Source of the DNA: Arthrobacter sp. C2 | GTDB taxonomy: Bacteria > Actinomycetota > Actinomycetes > Actinomycetales > Micrococcaceae | Assembly (NCBI GenBank): GCA_024207135.1 | Contig: CP042428.1 | Coordinates: 2,852,001 to 2,916,000 of the forward strand | Direction of reading: 5' to 3' | Length of the DNA: 64,000 nt | In this document: piece by piece, positions 25,778 to 34,193 of the stretch | How positions within the stretch are numbered: the first letter of the stretch is position 1 | Layout: each line of letters starts with the position of its first letter | Position numbers and translations under genes: made by a program | Notes under the pieces: generated by a model | What the model was told of the DNA's origin: nothing | What the model saw: only the letters and a program-made list of their open reading frames with translations | The model's database searches: none

Positions 25778-27372
25778 GCCGATCCCTCCGTTTCGCTTCC
25801 CGGCAACGTCCCCGGTGCCGTCCAATTCCATTCGACGGAGACCATCGCCCCGCCCAGCTCCCCGGCGTCAACCGACACCGAACCGGCACGGCGCCGGATC
25901 ACCCGGTCGACCAGGGCCAGGCCGATGCCACGCCCGGTGCCGGCCTTGCTGCTCACCCCGCGGCGAAAGATCCCCTCGACCTCGGCCGGTGCGATGCCCG
26001 GTCCGCTGTCTTCCACGCAAATCCCCAGGCGGTCGGGCCCGACCTGAACCAGCAGACGCACCGCTCCGCCGTCGCCGGCGGCCTCGATCGCATTGCTCAG
26101 CAGGTTTCCCACCACTGTCAGGGTATCCTCGTCCGCGCGCCAGCCCGGTTCGATGCGGGATTCCGGGTCCACCAGCAGCCGCACCCCGGCCTCGCGCGCA
26201 CCGGCCGCATTGGCGCCGACCAGCCCGGAGAGCGCCGGATCCTTCAGGATGCCGGCGTCGGCCCCGAGGGCGGCGCCGCTGATCCGCTGCAGGTACTCGG
26301 CGGCCTCCGCCGGCTCGCCAAAGGACAGGTAGCCGGAGAGCACATGCAGCCTGTTCGCGAACTCGTGGGCTTGCGAACTCAGGGCGTCGGCGAGGCTTCG
26401 CTGGCCCTTCAGCTCACGCAGCGTCTCCTCCAGCTCGGTGCGGTCCTGCAGCGTCAATGTCCGCCCCAGGGACTTTCCGTTGGCCAGCGCCTCGCGCCGG
26501 GTTGCCACCAGGATGCGCTCCCCCGACAGGACGTATTGGGTTTCCTCGGCCCCCGGGCCTTCGCTGCCGAGCTGGGTGCTGACCGTGGGATCGAGCACCT
26601 CGGAGGCCAATTTCCCCACCACGTCCCCCGACAGCCCGAGCAGGCGCCGCGCCTCGTCGTTGACCAGGGTCAGCCGGCCGGCGGAATCCACGCCGACGAC
26701 GCCGTCATGCACGCTGAACAGCAACGCCTGCTGGGACTGCAGCAGGCCCGCCACGGCTTCGGGCTCGACGCCGTAGATCCGCCTGCGGACCACCCGTGCG
26801 ACCACCGCCGAGGCAACCGTTCCCAACGCCGCCGCACCCAGGATCCAGGGAGCCACCTCGGCCACGATTTCCAGCAGTTCCCCGCGGATCTCGCTTTGCA
26901 GGATGCCCACCGACACGGTTCCGACAATTTTCCCGTTGAAACGCACCGGCTCCTTCGCCCGAAGCGTCACGCCTTGCGGCCCGATCTCCGTGCCCCGGAA
27001 GGACTCCCCCGCCCGGACCGCGTCATGGTCCGAGGACACCGGCTCCCCGATGAGTTCCGGATCGGGGTGCGCCACCCTGATGCCCGCCAGGTTGGCCACC
27101 GTCACGTACTGGACCCCGGAAACGGATGTCGCGAGCTCGGCAATCGGCGCGATCACCTTGGTGGCATCGGGACCCTCCAGGCTTTCCCGCACCGACCCGT
27201 TGGCGGCCATCTGCAGGGCCACGGTGTGGACCCGGTCAAAGGCGACCTCCTGGGTCCGGTGGTCCTCGAAGACCAGGATCACGACGGACACGGCACTCAT
27301 CAGTCCCAACACGATTCCCAGTTGCATGGCCAGGAGCTGGGCCCGGCGGCGGTGTTTCGACAGGGCGGGCAC
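25774..27372 (-). CDS. CitA/DcuS-type sensor histidine kinase
   Basis: Membrane sensor kinase of 532 residues. A first membrane helix (about 15-35) precedes an extracytoplasmic PAS-like domain of about 130 residues (SGVQYVTVANLAGIRVAHPDP), a second helix (about 174-195), a cytoplasmic PAS domain (HDGVVGVDSAGRLTLVNDEA), the phosphoacceptor His336 in SSQAHEFANRLHVLSGYL and an ATPase domain (NLLSNAIEAAGDGG, EDSGPGI). Kinases of this type sense citrate, fumarate or related acids outside the cell. The start is a GTG at 27372 with GGAAGAGG upstream. It is divergent from tctC. Confidence 0.9.
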   Translation of the reverse strand: MPALSKHRRRAQLLAMQLGIVLGLMSAVSVVILVFEDHRTQEVAFDRVHTVALQMAANGSVRESLEGPDATKVIAPIAELATSVSGVQYVTVANLAGIRVAHPDPELIGEPVSSDHDAVRAGESFRGTEIGPQGVTLRAKEPVRFNGKIVGTVSVGILQSEIRGELLEIVAEVAPWILGAAALGTVASAVVARVVRRRIYGVEPEAVAGLLQSQQALLFSVHDGVVGVDSAGRLTLVNDEARRLLGLSGDVVGKLASEVLDPTVSTQLGSEGPGAEETQYVLSGERILVATRREALANGKSLGRTLTLQDRTELEETLRELKGQRSLADALSSQAHEFANRLHVLSGYLSFGEPAEAAEYLQRISGAALGADAGILKDPALSGLVGANAAGAREAGVRLLVDPESRIEPGWRADEDTLTVVGNLLSNAIEAAGDGGAVRLLVQVGPDRLGICVEDSGPGIAPAEVEGIFRRGVSSKAGTGRGIGLALVDRVIRRRAGSVSVDAGELGGAMVSVEWNWTAPGTLPGSETEGSA

Positions 27373-27399
27373 TTTGCTTCGGGCCTCTTCCAGTTCTCG

Positions 27400-27430
27400 T
27401 TGACTTTGTTTTCTTTACTGTTCTTATGAA
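27400..27430 (+). promoter_or_regulatory. candidate tctC promoter
   Basis: TTGACT (27400-27405) and, 18 bases later, TTATGA (27424-27429) form a plausible sigma-70-type promoter pointing to tctC in an A/T-rich divergent region. The -10 is imperfect. Confidence 0.4.
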
Positions 27431-27433
27431 CTA

Positions 27434-27454
27434 AAGCACATTTTTGCTGTGCTT
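27434..27454. promoter_or_regulatory. inverted repeat between the sensor kinase and tctC
   Basis: AAGCACA-N7-TGTGCTT is a perfect 7-bp dyad directly after the candidate -10 box, in the divergent control region. It could bind the response regulator encoded at 25043. Confidence 0.45.
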
Positions 27455-27529
27455 CAGATCACTTCTCTGGCACCTTGGTGGTCGAGGGACCCGCCAATGA
27501 CACCCGGTCCGCCACCCATGAGATTACGG

Positions 27530-28519
27530 ATGAAAATGAGCAAGAGCATAATCAAGAAGACGCTATACGGCACCGTCGTCGCCGTCGTGGCGGGTTTGGC
27601 ACTGGTCAATGCGGCTGCCAGCGGGGGTGAGTCGACTGCGCGGTCAAAGCTCGTCCTCATGGCCCCCGCGGCACCCGGCGGAGGGTGGGACGGGTTTGCC
27701 CGAGAGTCCCAGCAGGCGCTGAAGTCCGGCGGCGTGGTCAACAACGCACAGGTGGTCAACGTGCCCGGCGCCGGCGGAACCATCGGCCTGAGCCAGTTCG
27801 TGCAGATGACCGGCCGCCACGACATGCTGATGGTCACCGGCGGCGTCATGGTCGGTGCCATCGAGCTTGCCGACTCCGAGGCCACCTTCGATGACATCGT
27901 GCCCATTGCCCGGCTTGCTGACGACTACGCGGTGCTGGTGGTCCCTGCCAAGTCCGAGTTCAAGGACCTGGGCGATTTCGTCGAGCAATGGAAGGCCGAC
28001 CCGGGCGGGACCTCGATCTCCGGCGGCTCCCTGGGTTCCATCGACCACCTGCTGACGGGACTGGTCGCCCAGAAGGTCGGCATCGACCCGATCAAGACGA
28101 ACTACATCGCCTACTCCGGCGGCGGCGAGGCATTGACCTCGATGCTTTCCGGTACGACCGTCGGCGGGATGTCCGGCTACAACGAGGTGGCCGACCAGAT
28201 CGAGGCCGGGACCTTGCGCGCCTTGGCGATTTCCTCCGAAGAGCGCCTCCCCGGCGTCGAGGTCCCCACCTTCAAGGAGCAGGGAGTCGACGCGGCGATG
28301 GCCAACTGGCGCGGCGTGGCAGCCGCCCCGGGCATCACCGAGGAACAACGGCAGGAGTTCGTGGACATCGTTTCCGAATACCGCCAGACCGAGCACTGGC
28401 AGGACGCGCTGGAGCGCAACAGCTGGACCGACAGCTTCATGACCGGCAAGGAATTCGAGGACTTCATCGACTCCGAGACCGCCATCACCAAGGACATCGT
28501 GGAAGGACTGGGACTGTGA
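27530..28519 (+). CDS. tctC: tripartite tricarboxylate transporter, substrate-binding protein
   Basis: Extracytoplasmic solute receptor of the TTT family, about 329 residues. The N terminus is a basic stretch (KMSKSIIKKTLYG) followed by a hydrophobic segment (TVVAVVAGLALVNAAASGG), a secretion signal. The mature part shows the BUG-type features: MAPAAPGGGWDGFAR near the ligand pocket and ARLADDYAVLVVPAKSEFK. The start is uncertain among ATGs at 27518, 27530 and 27536, none with a strong SD. The stop overlaps the tctB GTG (28516-28519). Presents a tricarboxylate to the TctAB membrane complex. Confidence 0.88.
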   Translation: MKMSKSIIKKTLYGTVVAVVAGLALVNAAASGGESTARSKLVLMAPAAPGGGWDGFARESQQALKSGGVVNNAQVVNVPGAGGTIGLSQFVQMTGRHDMLMVTGGVMVGAIELADSEATFDDIVPIARLADDYAVLVVPAKSEFKDLGDFVEQWKADPGGTSISGGSLGSIDHLLTGLVAQKVGIDPIKTNYIAYSGGGEALTSMLSGTTVGGMSGYNEVADQIEAGTLRALAISSEERLPGVEVPTFKEQGVDAAMANWRGVAAAPGITEEQRQEFVDIVSEYRQTEHWQDALERNSWTDSFMTGKEFEDFIDSETAITKDIVEGLGL

Positions 28520-29157
28520 GCACGACCAAGGCAACACCCGCACCCGTGAGCACCGGGGAAGACTACCCGGTACGCATCACCGGCTTCTGGTCCGGCCGCA
28601 GCGAGCTCATTGTCCCGGCACTGGTCTTTACGCTGGCCGGATTCCTGACCTATGGGACCGCCACCATGGAGGTCATGGGCAAGAGCGTTCCGGGGCCGCA
28701 GTTCTTCCCCACCATCGTCTGCGTGCTGCTCTACCTCATGGCAGGAATCCACACGATCCAGATCCTGCGCACCCGGCGGTTCCCGCAAGCCGACAGCGAG
28801 GGGCACAACCCGGATTTCTCCAGCGACATGCTCGGCGACCTGGGCGACACCGAGGGCAAGTCGATCTATGGCGCCGCTTCCACGCCGACGTCGGCCGGAA
28901 AGCGCAGGGCCTACTCGGACTGGAAGACCATGGGCATGGTCATCGGGGCGGTGGCCGGATTCATCCTGGCACTTCCGGTGCTCGGCTGGGTCCTCAGTGC
29001 GGCCGGCCTGTTCTGGGTGGCGTGCCGCGCGCTGGGCAGCAAGCGCCCGCTGTTCGACCTCAGCATCTCGATCCTGTTTTCCTCTCTCATACAGCTGGCC
29101 TTCAACGCCGGCCTCGGCCTCAACCTGCCGTCGGGCTTCCTGGAAGGACTGATCTGA
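28516..29157 (+). CDS. tctB: tripartite tricarboxylate transporter, small membrane subunit
   Basis: The small membrane component, 213 residues with four predicted helices: two in the first half (ELIVPALVFTLAGFLTYG and FFPTIVCVLLYLMAGIHTIQ), then a hydrophilic loop of about 60 residues that is longer than usual, and two near the C terminus (MGMVIGAVAGFILALPVLGW and after). GTG start overlaps the tctC stop in GTGA with GGAAGGACTGGGA upstream. The final residues overlap nothing; tctA begins one base after the stop. Confidence 0.88.
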   Translation: MSTTKATPAPVSTGEDYPVRITGFWSGRSELIVPALVFTLAGFLTYGTATMEVMGKSVPGPQFFPTIVCVLLYLMAGIHTIQILRTRRFPQADSEGHNPDFSSDMLGDLGDTEGKSIYGAASTPTSAGKRRAYSDWKTMGMVIGAVAGFILALPVLGWVLSAAGLFWVACRALGSKRPLFDLSISILFSSLIQLAFNAGLGLNLPSGFLEGLI

Positions 29158-29158
29158 C

Positions 29159-30703
29159 ATGGATTCACTGTCCCTGCTCATGGAGGGCTTTGCCGCGGCA
29201 CTGACTCCCATGAACCTCCTCTGGGTGGTGATCGGCGCAATCCTCGGCACCGCCGTGGGCGTGCTGCCCGGCCTCGGTTCGGCCATGGCGGTCGCGCTGC
29301 TGCTTCCCATCACCTTTTCGCTGGACCCGACCGCGGCATTCATCATGTTCGCCGGGGTCTACTTCGGCGGCCTCTTCGGGGATTCGACCTCCGGCATCCT
29401 GCTGAATACGCCGGGCAACTCCTCCGCCATCGCCTCCACCTTTGAGGGCCACCGCATGGCGCTCGACGGCAGAGCCGCGAAGGCGCTTGCCACCGCCGCG
29501 ATGGGCGCCTTCATCGGCGGACTCATCGCCACGACGGTGGTCGTCTTCTTCGCCCCGGTGCTCGTGAAGATGGCCACCGCCTTCGGTCCGGCCGAATACT
29601 TCGCCCTGGCGGTCTTCGCCTTCCTCGCGATCTCCTCCGTGGTCTCCGATTCGGTGGTCAAGGGCCTGCTCTCCCTGGGACTGGGGTTGGTCCTCGCCCT
29701 GGTCGGCGTCGACGGCCCGTCCGGGACCGAGCGCTACACCCTGGGCCTGCCGCAGCTCTTTGACGGCATGTCGATCGTGGTGATCACCGTCGGGCTGCTG
29801 GCCCTCGGCGAGGTCTTGCACATCGCCTCGCGCATCCACCGCGACGAGACGGCTGTCCGCGTGGAGTCCAAGGGCCGGCCCCGTTTGGACCTGAGCGACA
29901 TCCGCCGGGCCATGCCGGCCTGGCTGCGCGGCACCGCGTTCGGCGTCCCGTTCGGGGTCATTCCGGCCGGTGGTTCCGAGGTTCCCACGTTCATGGCCTA
30001 CGGCCTGGAAAAGAAGCTCGCCGCCCGCAACGGCGACACCGATTTCGGCACCACCGGATCGATCCGCGGCGTTGCTGCCCCCGAAGCCGCGGCGAATGCC
30101 ACGGCCGGGACCGCCATGGGCGCCCTGCTCGCCCTGGGCCTGCCGACCTCGGCAACCGCAGCGATCATGCTGGCCGCCTTCCAGCAGTACGGCATGCAGC
30201 CGGGCCCGCTCCTGTTCGAACGCAGCGGCCCGATGGTCTGGACCCTGCTCGCCTCGCTGTTCATCGGCCTGGTGATCCTGCTGGTGCTGAACATGCAGTT
30301 TGCCGTGCTCTGGGCCAAGCTCCTGCTGATCCCCCGGCACTACCTCTACGCGGGCATCACGGTGCTCTCGGTGCTCGGGGTGTACGCGATCAGCTCCTCG
30401 ATCGTGGACCTGTGGATCCTGCTGGCCATCGGGCTGCTGGGCTTCCTGATGCGCCGCTACAAGTTCCCGCTGGCGCCGGTGCTGATCGCAGTGATCCTCG
30501 GCCCGCTGGCCGAAACCGAATTGCGCCGCGCGCTGACGGTCTCGGAAGGCGACCTGTCGATCCTGGTCGGCAGCCCCGTCACGCTGGTGCTGTACGGGTT
30601 GCTGGCCATCGCCCTGGCGGTCACCGGCATCCAGCACCTGCGCCACAGCAAGGCCGCCCGAAGCCAGGCGCCGAAATTGGATAACGACAGGATCGGCGTC
30701 TAG
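29159..30703 (+). CDS. tctA: tripartite tricarboxylate transporter, large permease subunit
   Basis: The 12-helix permease, 514 residues. Conserved family regions are GTAVGVLPGLGSAMAVALLLP near residue 24, YFGGLFGDSTSGILLNTPGNSSA near 70, and the second-half repeat FGVIPAGGSEVPTFMAYGLEKKL, with GTAMGALLALGLPTSATAA. With TctB and TctC it imports citrate or tricarballylate using the ion gradient. The stop codon TAG is inside the TCTAGA that flanks an IS982-family insertion, so the gene is intact but its natural 3' region has been displaced. Confidence 0.92.
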   Translation: MDSLSLLMEGFAAALTPMNLLWVVIGAILGTAVGVLPGLGSAMAVALLLPITFSLDPTAAFIMFAGVYFGGLFGDSTSGILLNTPGNSSAIASTFEGHRMALDGRAAKALATAAMGAFIGGLIATTVVVFFAPVLVKMATAFGPAEYFALAVFAFLAISSVVSDSVVKGLLSLGLGLVLALVGVDGPSGTERYTLGLPQLFDGMSIVVITVGLLALGEVLHIASRIHRDETAVRVESKGRPRLDLSDIRRAMPAWLRGTAFGVPFGVIPAGGSEVPTFMAYGLEKKLAARNGDTDFGTTGSIRGVAAPEAAANATAGTAMGALLALGLPTSATAAIMLAAFQQYGMQPGPLLFERSGPMVWTLLASLFIGLVILLVLNMQFAVLWAKLLLIPRHYLYAGITVLSVLGVYAISSSIVDLWILLAIGLLGFLMRRYKFPLAPVLIAVILGPLAETELRRALTVSEGDLSILVGSPVTLVLYGLLAIALAVTGIQHLRHSKAARSQAPKLDNDRIGV

Positions 30704-30704
30704 A
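30699..30704. repeat. left flanking repeat of the IS element (TCTAGA)
   Basis: TCTAGA here and at 31724-31729 flank the element as a probable 6-bp target duplication. Because the hexamer is itself palindromic it could also be counted as the outer end of the terminal inverted repeats. It contains the tctA stop codon. Confidence 0.6.
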
Positions 30705-30719
30705 TGAATAAGTCCTAAT
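30705..30719 (+). repeat. IS left terminal inverted repeat
   Basis: TGAATAAGTCCTAAT; matches the complement of 31709-31723 in 14 of 15 positions. Confidence 0.8.
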
Positions 30720-30733
30720 CGGTCCCAAGGACA

Positions 30734-30767
30734 AAAAGACCCCAGTTCATATGAACTGGGGTCTTTT
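30734..30767. terminator. perfect 34-base palindromic terminator inside the IS left end
   Basis: AAAAGACCCCAGTTCAT (30734-30750) is perfectly complementary to 30751-30767, giving a 17-bp stem that ends in TTTT on either strand. It can stop transcription in both directions. Being inside the element, it blocks read-through from tctA into the transposase gene, a way some insertion sequences keep transposase low. Confidence 0.85.
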
Positions 30768-30798
30768 AATCGCTGGCGGAGAGTGTTAAGCCTCGTAT

Positions 30799-31704
30799 GT
30801 GAACCCAAAACTCAACACCCTCCTGACCACACTCTACGTCCTACTGACCGATCGTGTCCTGCCGGACTTGGGATACGACCGCTCGAGCAAACCCGGCCGA
30901 AAGGCCATCTTGAGCGATGCGGAGCTGCTGTGCCTGGTCGTGGCCCAGCACCTGCTGCACGGGCACTCCTCCGAATCGCGATGGGTCCGCTATGCGCGCA
31001 CCCACCTGAGCGGGCTATTCCCCGGAATCCCGCAGCAATCGGGATACAACAAGCGCGTCCGCGCAGCCGGAACACTGATCTCAGCGGTGATCACCGCCCT
31101 GGCCCGGGACACCGAATCCTGGCACGAAATCCTCCGCCTGCTCGATTCCACCCCGGTGCCGTGCGGCACCAGCCGCGAAACCGTCAAGCGCTCGGACCTG
31201 GCCGGGCACGCCGGCTACGGATACTGCGCCTCGCACTCGCGCTACTTCTGGGGCTTCCGCCTGTACCTGGTCAGCACCCCGGAGGGCATGCCGGTGATCT
31301 GGGGGCTGGCCAACCCGAAACTCGGGGAACGCGAGGTCACCGAGGCCCTGCTGCGCCGCGACCACCACCTGGTCCGCGACGGGCAGGTCATCCTCGCCGA
31401 CAAGGGCTTCGCCGGAAGGGACTTCGAGCGGTTCATCGCCGAGGACCTCGGTGCCAACCTGGTGCGGCCGGACCGCAAGGACGAGAAGCCCCGCTTCGGG
31501 AAGTTCGGGGGCATCCGCCAGTGGATCGAGTCCGTCTTCGACAGCCTCAAGGGCCAGCTCGGGCTCGAGCACCACGGCGCCCGGACCCTCGACGGACTCT
31601 ACGCCCGCGTCGCCTCAAAGCTCCTGGCCCTCGCGGCCGGAATCTGGCACAACTGGAAGACCAACGCACCCCGAAAGCGCTCCCTGACCGCCTACGACCA
31701 CTGA
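30799..31704 (+). CDS. IS982-family transposase
   Basis: DDE transposase of 301 residues. The catalytic acids appear as Asp116 in LLDSTPVPCG, Asp201 in ILADKGFAGRD and Glu244 in RQWIESVFDSLKGQ. The segments SRETVKRSDLAGHAGYGY, LEHHGARTLDGLYARV and the C-terminal KRSLTAYDH are shared with actinobacterial IS982 transposases as I remember them. The start is probably the ATG-less GTG at 30799; no strong SD is visible. The gene is full length, so the element may be mobile. Confidence 0.92.
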   Translation: MNPKLNTLLTTLYVLLTDRVLPDLGYDRSSKPGRKAILSDAELLCLVVAQHLLHGHSSESRWVRYARTHLSGLFPGIPQQSGYNKRVRAAGTLISAVITALARDTESWHEILRLLDSTPVPCGTSRETVKRSDLAGHAGYGYCASHSRYFWGFRLYLVSTPEGMPVIWGLANPKLGEREVTEALLRRDHHLVRDGQVILADKGFAGRDFERFIAEDLGANLVRPDRKDEKPRFGKFGGIRQWIESVFDSLKGQLGLEHHGARTLDGLYARVASKLLALAAGIWHNWKTNAPRKRSLTAYDH

Positions 31705-31708
31705 CTTC

Positions 31709-31723
31709 ATTAGGACTTAATCA
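31709..31723 (-). repeat. IS right terminal inverted repeat
   Basis: ATTAGGACTTAATCA, complement of the left end with one mismatch; TCTAGA follows at 31724-31729. Confidence 0.8.
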
Positions 31724-31889
31724 TCTAGACCGCTCCGTCCACCACGCCCGTCGGGGCCTTAAGCGAGAGCCCTGCACGGCCCAGCCGTGTCGGACTTTCT
31801 CCTGCGTTTGCGACTGCTGGTGCCAAGACTTCTCCCCGCGCGATCGCGGCGTCGGGGGGAAGGGGGATAGTGCGGCAGGCCTTCTCTGC

Positions 31890-32531
31890 CTAGACCCTCC
31901 GGGGAGCCTTGGCCAGGTTCGCCTCCAGCTCTGCCACGTTCTGCCGCACGACGTAGGCGGGGCGGTCGCGCTCCACGCGCCAGCTTTCGGCCAGCGGGCC
32001 GATCTGCACGGTGTCGAAGCCGAACTCGTCGTACAGCCCGGCCACCAGCGCCGCGGCGTCCTCGTGGTCGCTGGCCGTGGCCAGGGCGCGGCGATTTTCG
32101 GTGCCGGCCGGGGAGCCGGTGGTGGTGATGTCCGCCGCGAGGATGTGGTTGAAGCCCTTGGCGACCTTCGAGTCCCTCAGGTGTTCCTGGACCAGTCCCG
32201 AGGTGGTGGTCTCGCCCCGGTCCAGCACGTCGATGTGGCCGTCGCGCTCCCAGTAGTAGTTGACCGTGTCGATCACGACCTTGCCCGCCAGTGCTTCGGC
32301 GGGAAGCGCCTGGTGGTTTTTCAGCGGGATGGTGACGACGGCGAAGTCGGCCGCCGCCCCCGCCTGTGCCGCGGTGGCCGCGCGTGCGCGCGGCCCCAGT
32401 TCGGCCACCAGTTCCGTGAGGGTCTCCGGCCCCCGCGAGTTGCCGATGACCACGTCGTATCCCAGCTGCACGGCCTTGCGTGCGATCTGCGATCCAATGT
32501 ATCCTGCTCCGATGATTCCGATGGTAGTCAT
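31890..32531 (-). CDS. NADPH-dependent F420 reductase-like protein
   Basis: NAD(P)-binding protein of 213 residues in the F420-dependent NADP reductase / ProC-like family. The dinucleotide motif GIIGAGYIGSQIARKAV is at the N terminus, then VVIGNSRGPETL, whose SRGP suits NADP, and VVIDTVNYYWERDG, which is typical of the NADPH-dependent F420 reductase-related group in actinobacteria. Whether it uses F420 is not shown by the sequence. It is divergent from the acetyltransferase at 32637 and its end lies 160 bases from the IS element. Confidence 0.8.
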   Translation of the reverse strand: MTTIGIIGAGYIGSQIARKAVQLGYDVVIGNSRGPETLTELVAELGPRARAATAAQAGAAADFAVVTIPLKNHQALPAEALAGKVVIDTVNYYWERDGHIDVLDRGETTTSGLVQEHLRDSKVAKGFNHILAADITTTGSPAGTENRRALATASDHEDAAALVAGLYDEFGFDTVQIGPLAESWRVERDRPAYVVRQNVAELEANLAKAPRRV

Positions 32532-32636
32532 GCAGGGTTCAACGGGGCGAAGGCCGCGCCCATTCCATTCTTACGGCATGTTAAGCGCCCGGGCGGCTCT
32601 GGTCGGGCGCGGGGTGCACGGGGCAGAATTGACTCC

Positions 32637-33230
32637 ATGTCCACCACCGCGCAAGACACCCAGTGGGAAACCCATCCGGTCACGCCTGACCGTTTCGAGG
32701 ACTTCGCCGCCATCGTCAATCCGACCGGGCGCGACAAGCATTGCTGGTGCCTCTCGCACCGCCTGCGGGCCAAGGAGATCGAGGAGCTCGGCGGCGGCAA
32801 CCGCGAAACCGCCATGCGCAAACTTTGCGAGCGGGAGAATCCGCCAGGGGTGATCGCCTACCGCAACGGCGAGCCCGTCGGGTGGTGCAGCATCGGCCCG
32901 CGCGCCGAGATCCCGCTGCTGGCGGCCTCCAAGCTCATCCGGCCCGTGGATGGGGTTCCGGTGTGGAGCATCATCTGCGTGGTGGTGCGCAGCGGTCACC
33001 GCAGGCAGGGCGTCACCAAGCACCTGCTCGAGGGGGCCATCGCCTACGCGGCCTCCCGCGGGGCGCTGGCCGTCGAGGCCCACCCGGTGGATCCGGACGG
33101 AAGGATGGACACCACGATGGCGTTCGTCGGAACGCGGGCGATGTTCGAGCGGGCCGGCTTCCGCGTCATCGGCACCACCGATGCGGTGGCCAGCAGGATG
33201 CCGCGGCTGGTCATGCGCCGCGACCTCTGA
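32637..33230 (+). CDS. GNAT-family N-acetyltransferase
   Basis: GCN5-type acetyltransferase of 197 residues. The acetyl-CoA motif A is VVVRSGHRRQGVTKHLLEGAIAYA (about 117-140), preceded by WSIICV. The N-terminal half has an unusual CWC (KHCWCLSHR, about 36-44). The start is the ATG at 32637; no strong SD is visible. Substrate unknown. The gene is convergent with the SDR gene at 33396. Confidence 0.82.
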   Translation: MSTTAQDTQWETHPVTPDRFEDFAAIVNPTGRDKHCWCLSHRLRAKEIEELGGGNRETAMRKLCERENPPGVIAYRNGEPVGWCSIGPRAEIPLLAASKLIRPVDGVPVWSIICVVVRSGHRRQGVTKHLLEGAIAYAASRGALAVEAHPVDPDGRMDTTMAFVGTRAMFERAGFRVIGTTDAVASRMPRLVMRRDL

Positions 33231-33395
33231 GGCTGCTTCCGGGCCCGGGCAACGCTTAGGTCAGCGACCACGAGCGTTTGCATCCCCGACAGCGCCACGG
33301 CCTGCGGCGAAAGCCGCCCCGGCCCTTCCCGCTCCGCACCTTCATGAGCGGTAACGCCCCGAAGGGAAGCGGTTCTCCCTAGCCGCGCCTACCTT

Positions 33396-34193
33396 TTAGG
33401 CCCGGCTTGCGACGGCGCTGATGCGGTAAGCCGTCAAGCCTCCGTCTACGCGGACATCGGTCCCATTGACCCACCGTGATTGCTCCGAGAGGAGGAACGC
33501 AATGACTTCGGCAATGTCCTCCGGTTCGCCGAAACGTCCGAGCAGCGCCGCGGCACCCTCAACCTTGGCTGCGCCGTGGTCCGCCTTGAAATCGTTAAGA
33601 ATGGGGGTCTGGACGGGCCCGGGACTGACGGAGTTCACGCGGACGCCCGCGGACAAGTTCTCGGCCGCCAGTTCACCGGAGAGCAGCATGACGCATTGCT
33701 TCGAGAAGAGGTAGGATTCCCCGTCGGCTTCCATGGCCCCGGCAACAGCTTCCAGGGCCTTTTCTCGGTTCGGTTCCATTGCGAACACGGCCAACTCCTG
33801 TGCATTGGCGCGCCACTCCCACGCCACCGACGACGCCAGGTTCACGACACTGGAGCCGCGCTCCATCCGGGTGACGAGTGCCCTGGTGAGATCGCGCACG
33901 GCAAACACGTTGATCTCCAATACCGTACGCCAGGGAGCCGTGCCGGGAACGCCCGCGATATTGGCCAGTCCCCCGATTCCCTCGGGCGCCAGGCGGCCCA
34001 CTTCCGAGGCGATCGCTTCGACCCCCTCGAAGGTGCTCAGGTCACCTTGGATGAATGGCCCTTCGAAGGCTTCCGGGACGTTTCTGTCCACGCCGATGAG
34101 TGATGCCCCCAGTCGGCGCAGGTGGGCCGCGGTGGCAGCACCAATGCCGGATGCTGCTCCGGTGATGACGATGGGCTTGCTGGCAAAATTCAT
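33396..34193 (-). CDS. short-chain dehydrogenase, coniferyl-alcohol dehydrogenase (CalA)-like
   Basis: SDR of 265 residues. NAD motif VITGAASGIGAATAAHL at 9-25, ANIAGVPGTAPW near 77, catalytic serine in VVNLASSVAWEW, and the Tyr/Lys pair in ESYLFSKQCV. The run from IGVDRN to ANIAGVPGTA, together with RVNSVSPGPVQTPILNDF and SRWVNGTDVRVDGG, resembles the pseudomonad coniferyl-alcohol dehydrogenase CalA more than generic SDRs. That suggests an aryl or phenylpropenyl alcohol as substrate. It is divergent from the aldehyde dehydrogenase at 34403, which could oxidise the aldehyde formed. Confidence 0.8.
   Translation of the reverse strand: MNFASKPIVITGAASGIGAATAAHLRRLGASLIGVDRNVPEAFEGPFIQGDLSTFEGVEAIASEVGRLAPEGIGGLANIAGVPGTAPWRTVLEINVFAVRDLTRALVTRMERGSSVVNLASSVAWEWRANAQELAVFAMEPNREKALEAVAGAMEADGESYLFSKQCVMLLSGELAAENLSAGVRVNSVSPGPVQTPILNDFKADHGAAKVEGAAALLGRFGEPEDIAEVIAFLLSEQSRWVNGTDVRVDGGLTAYRISAVASRA

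Larger units (their letters stand above)
30705..31723 (+). mobile_element. IS982-family insertion sequence
   Basis: A 1019-bp element with 15-bp terminal inverted repeats (TGAATAAGTCCTAAT at 30705-30719; its complement with one mismatch at 31709-31723), one intact transposase gene and TCTAGA on both sides. Size, single-gene structure and transposase type fit the IS982 family. An internal terminator lies between the left end and the transposase. The near-identical ends and intact gene suggest a recent or still active copy. Confidence 0.88.

Noticed and set aside
22736-26047. An 1103-codon open frame on the plus strand opposite GntR, tcuA and the two-component genes
   Set aside because: It is the antisense frame of four well-supported minus-strand genes; its product is rich in Gly, Ala, Val, Gln and His with no domain, as expected from high-GC antisense reading.
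29165-30808. A 547-codon minus-strand frame opposite tctA
   Set aside because: Antisense of tctA; composition (Gln, His, Asp, Arg rich) typical of shadows.
30705-31723. IS5-family assignment of the insertion sequence
   Set aside because: The DSTPVPCG, SRETVKRSDLAG and C-terminal KRSLTAYDH segments fit IS982 transposases; IS5 members have a different catalytic context.
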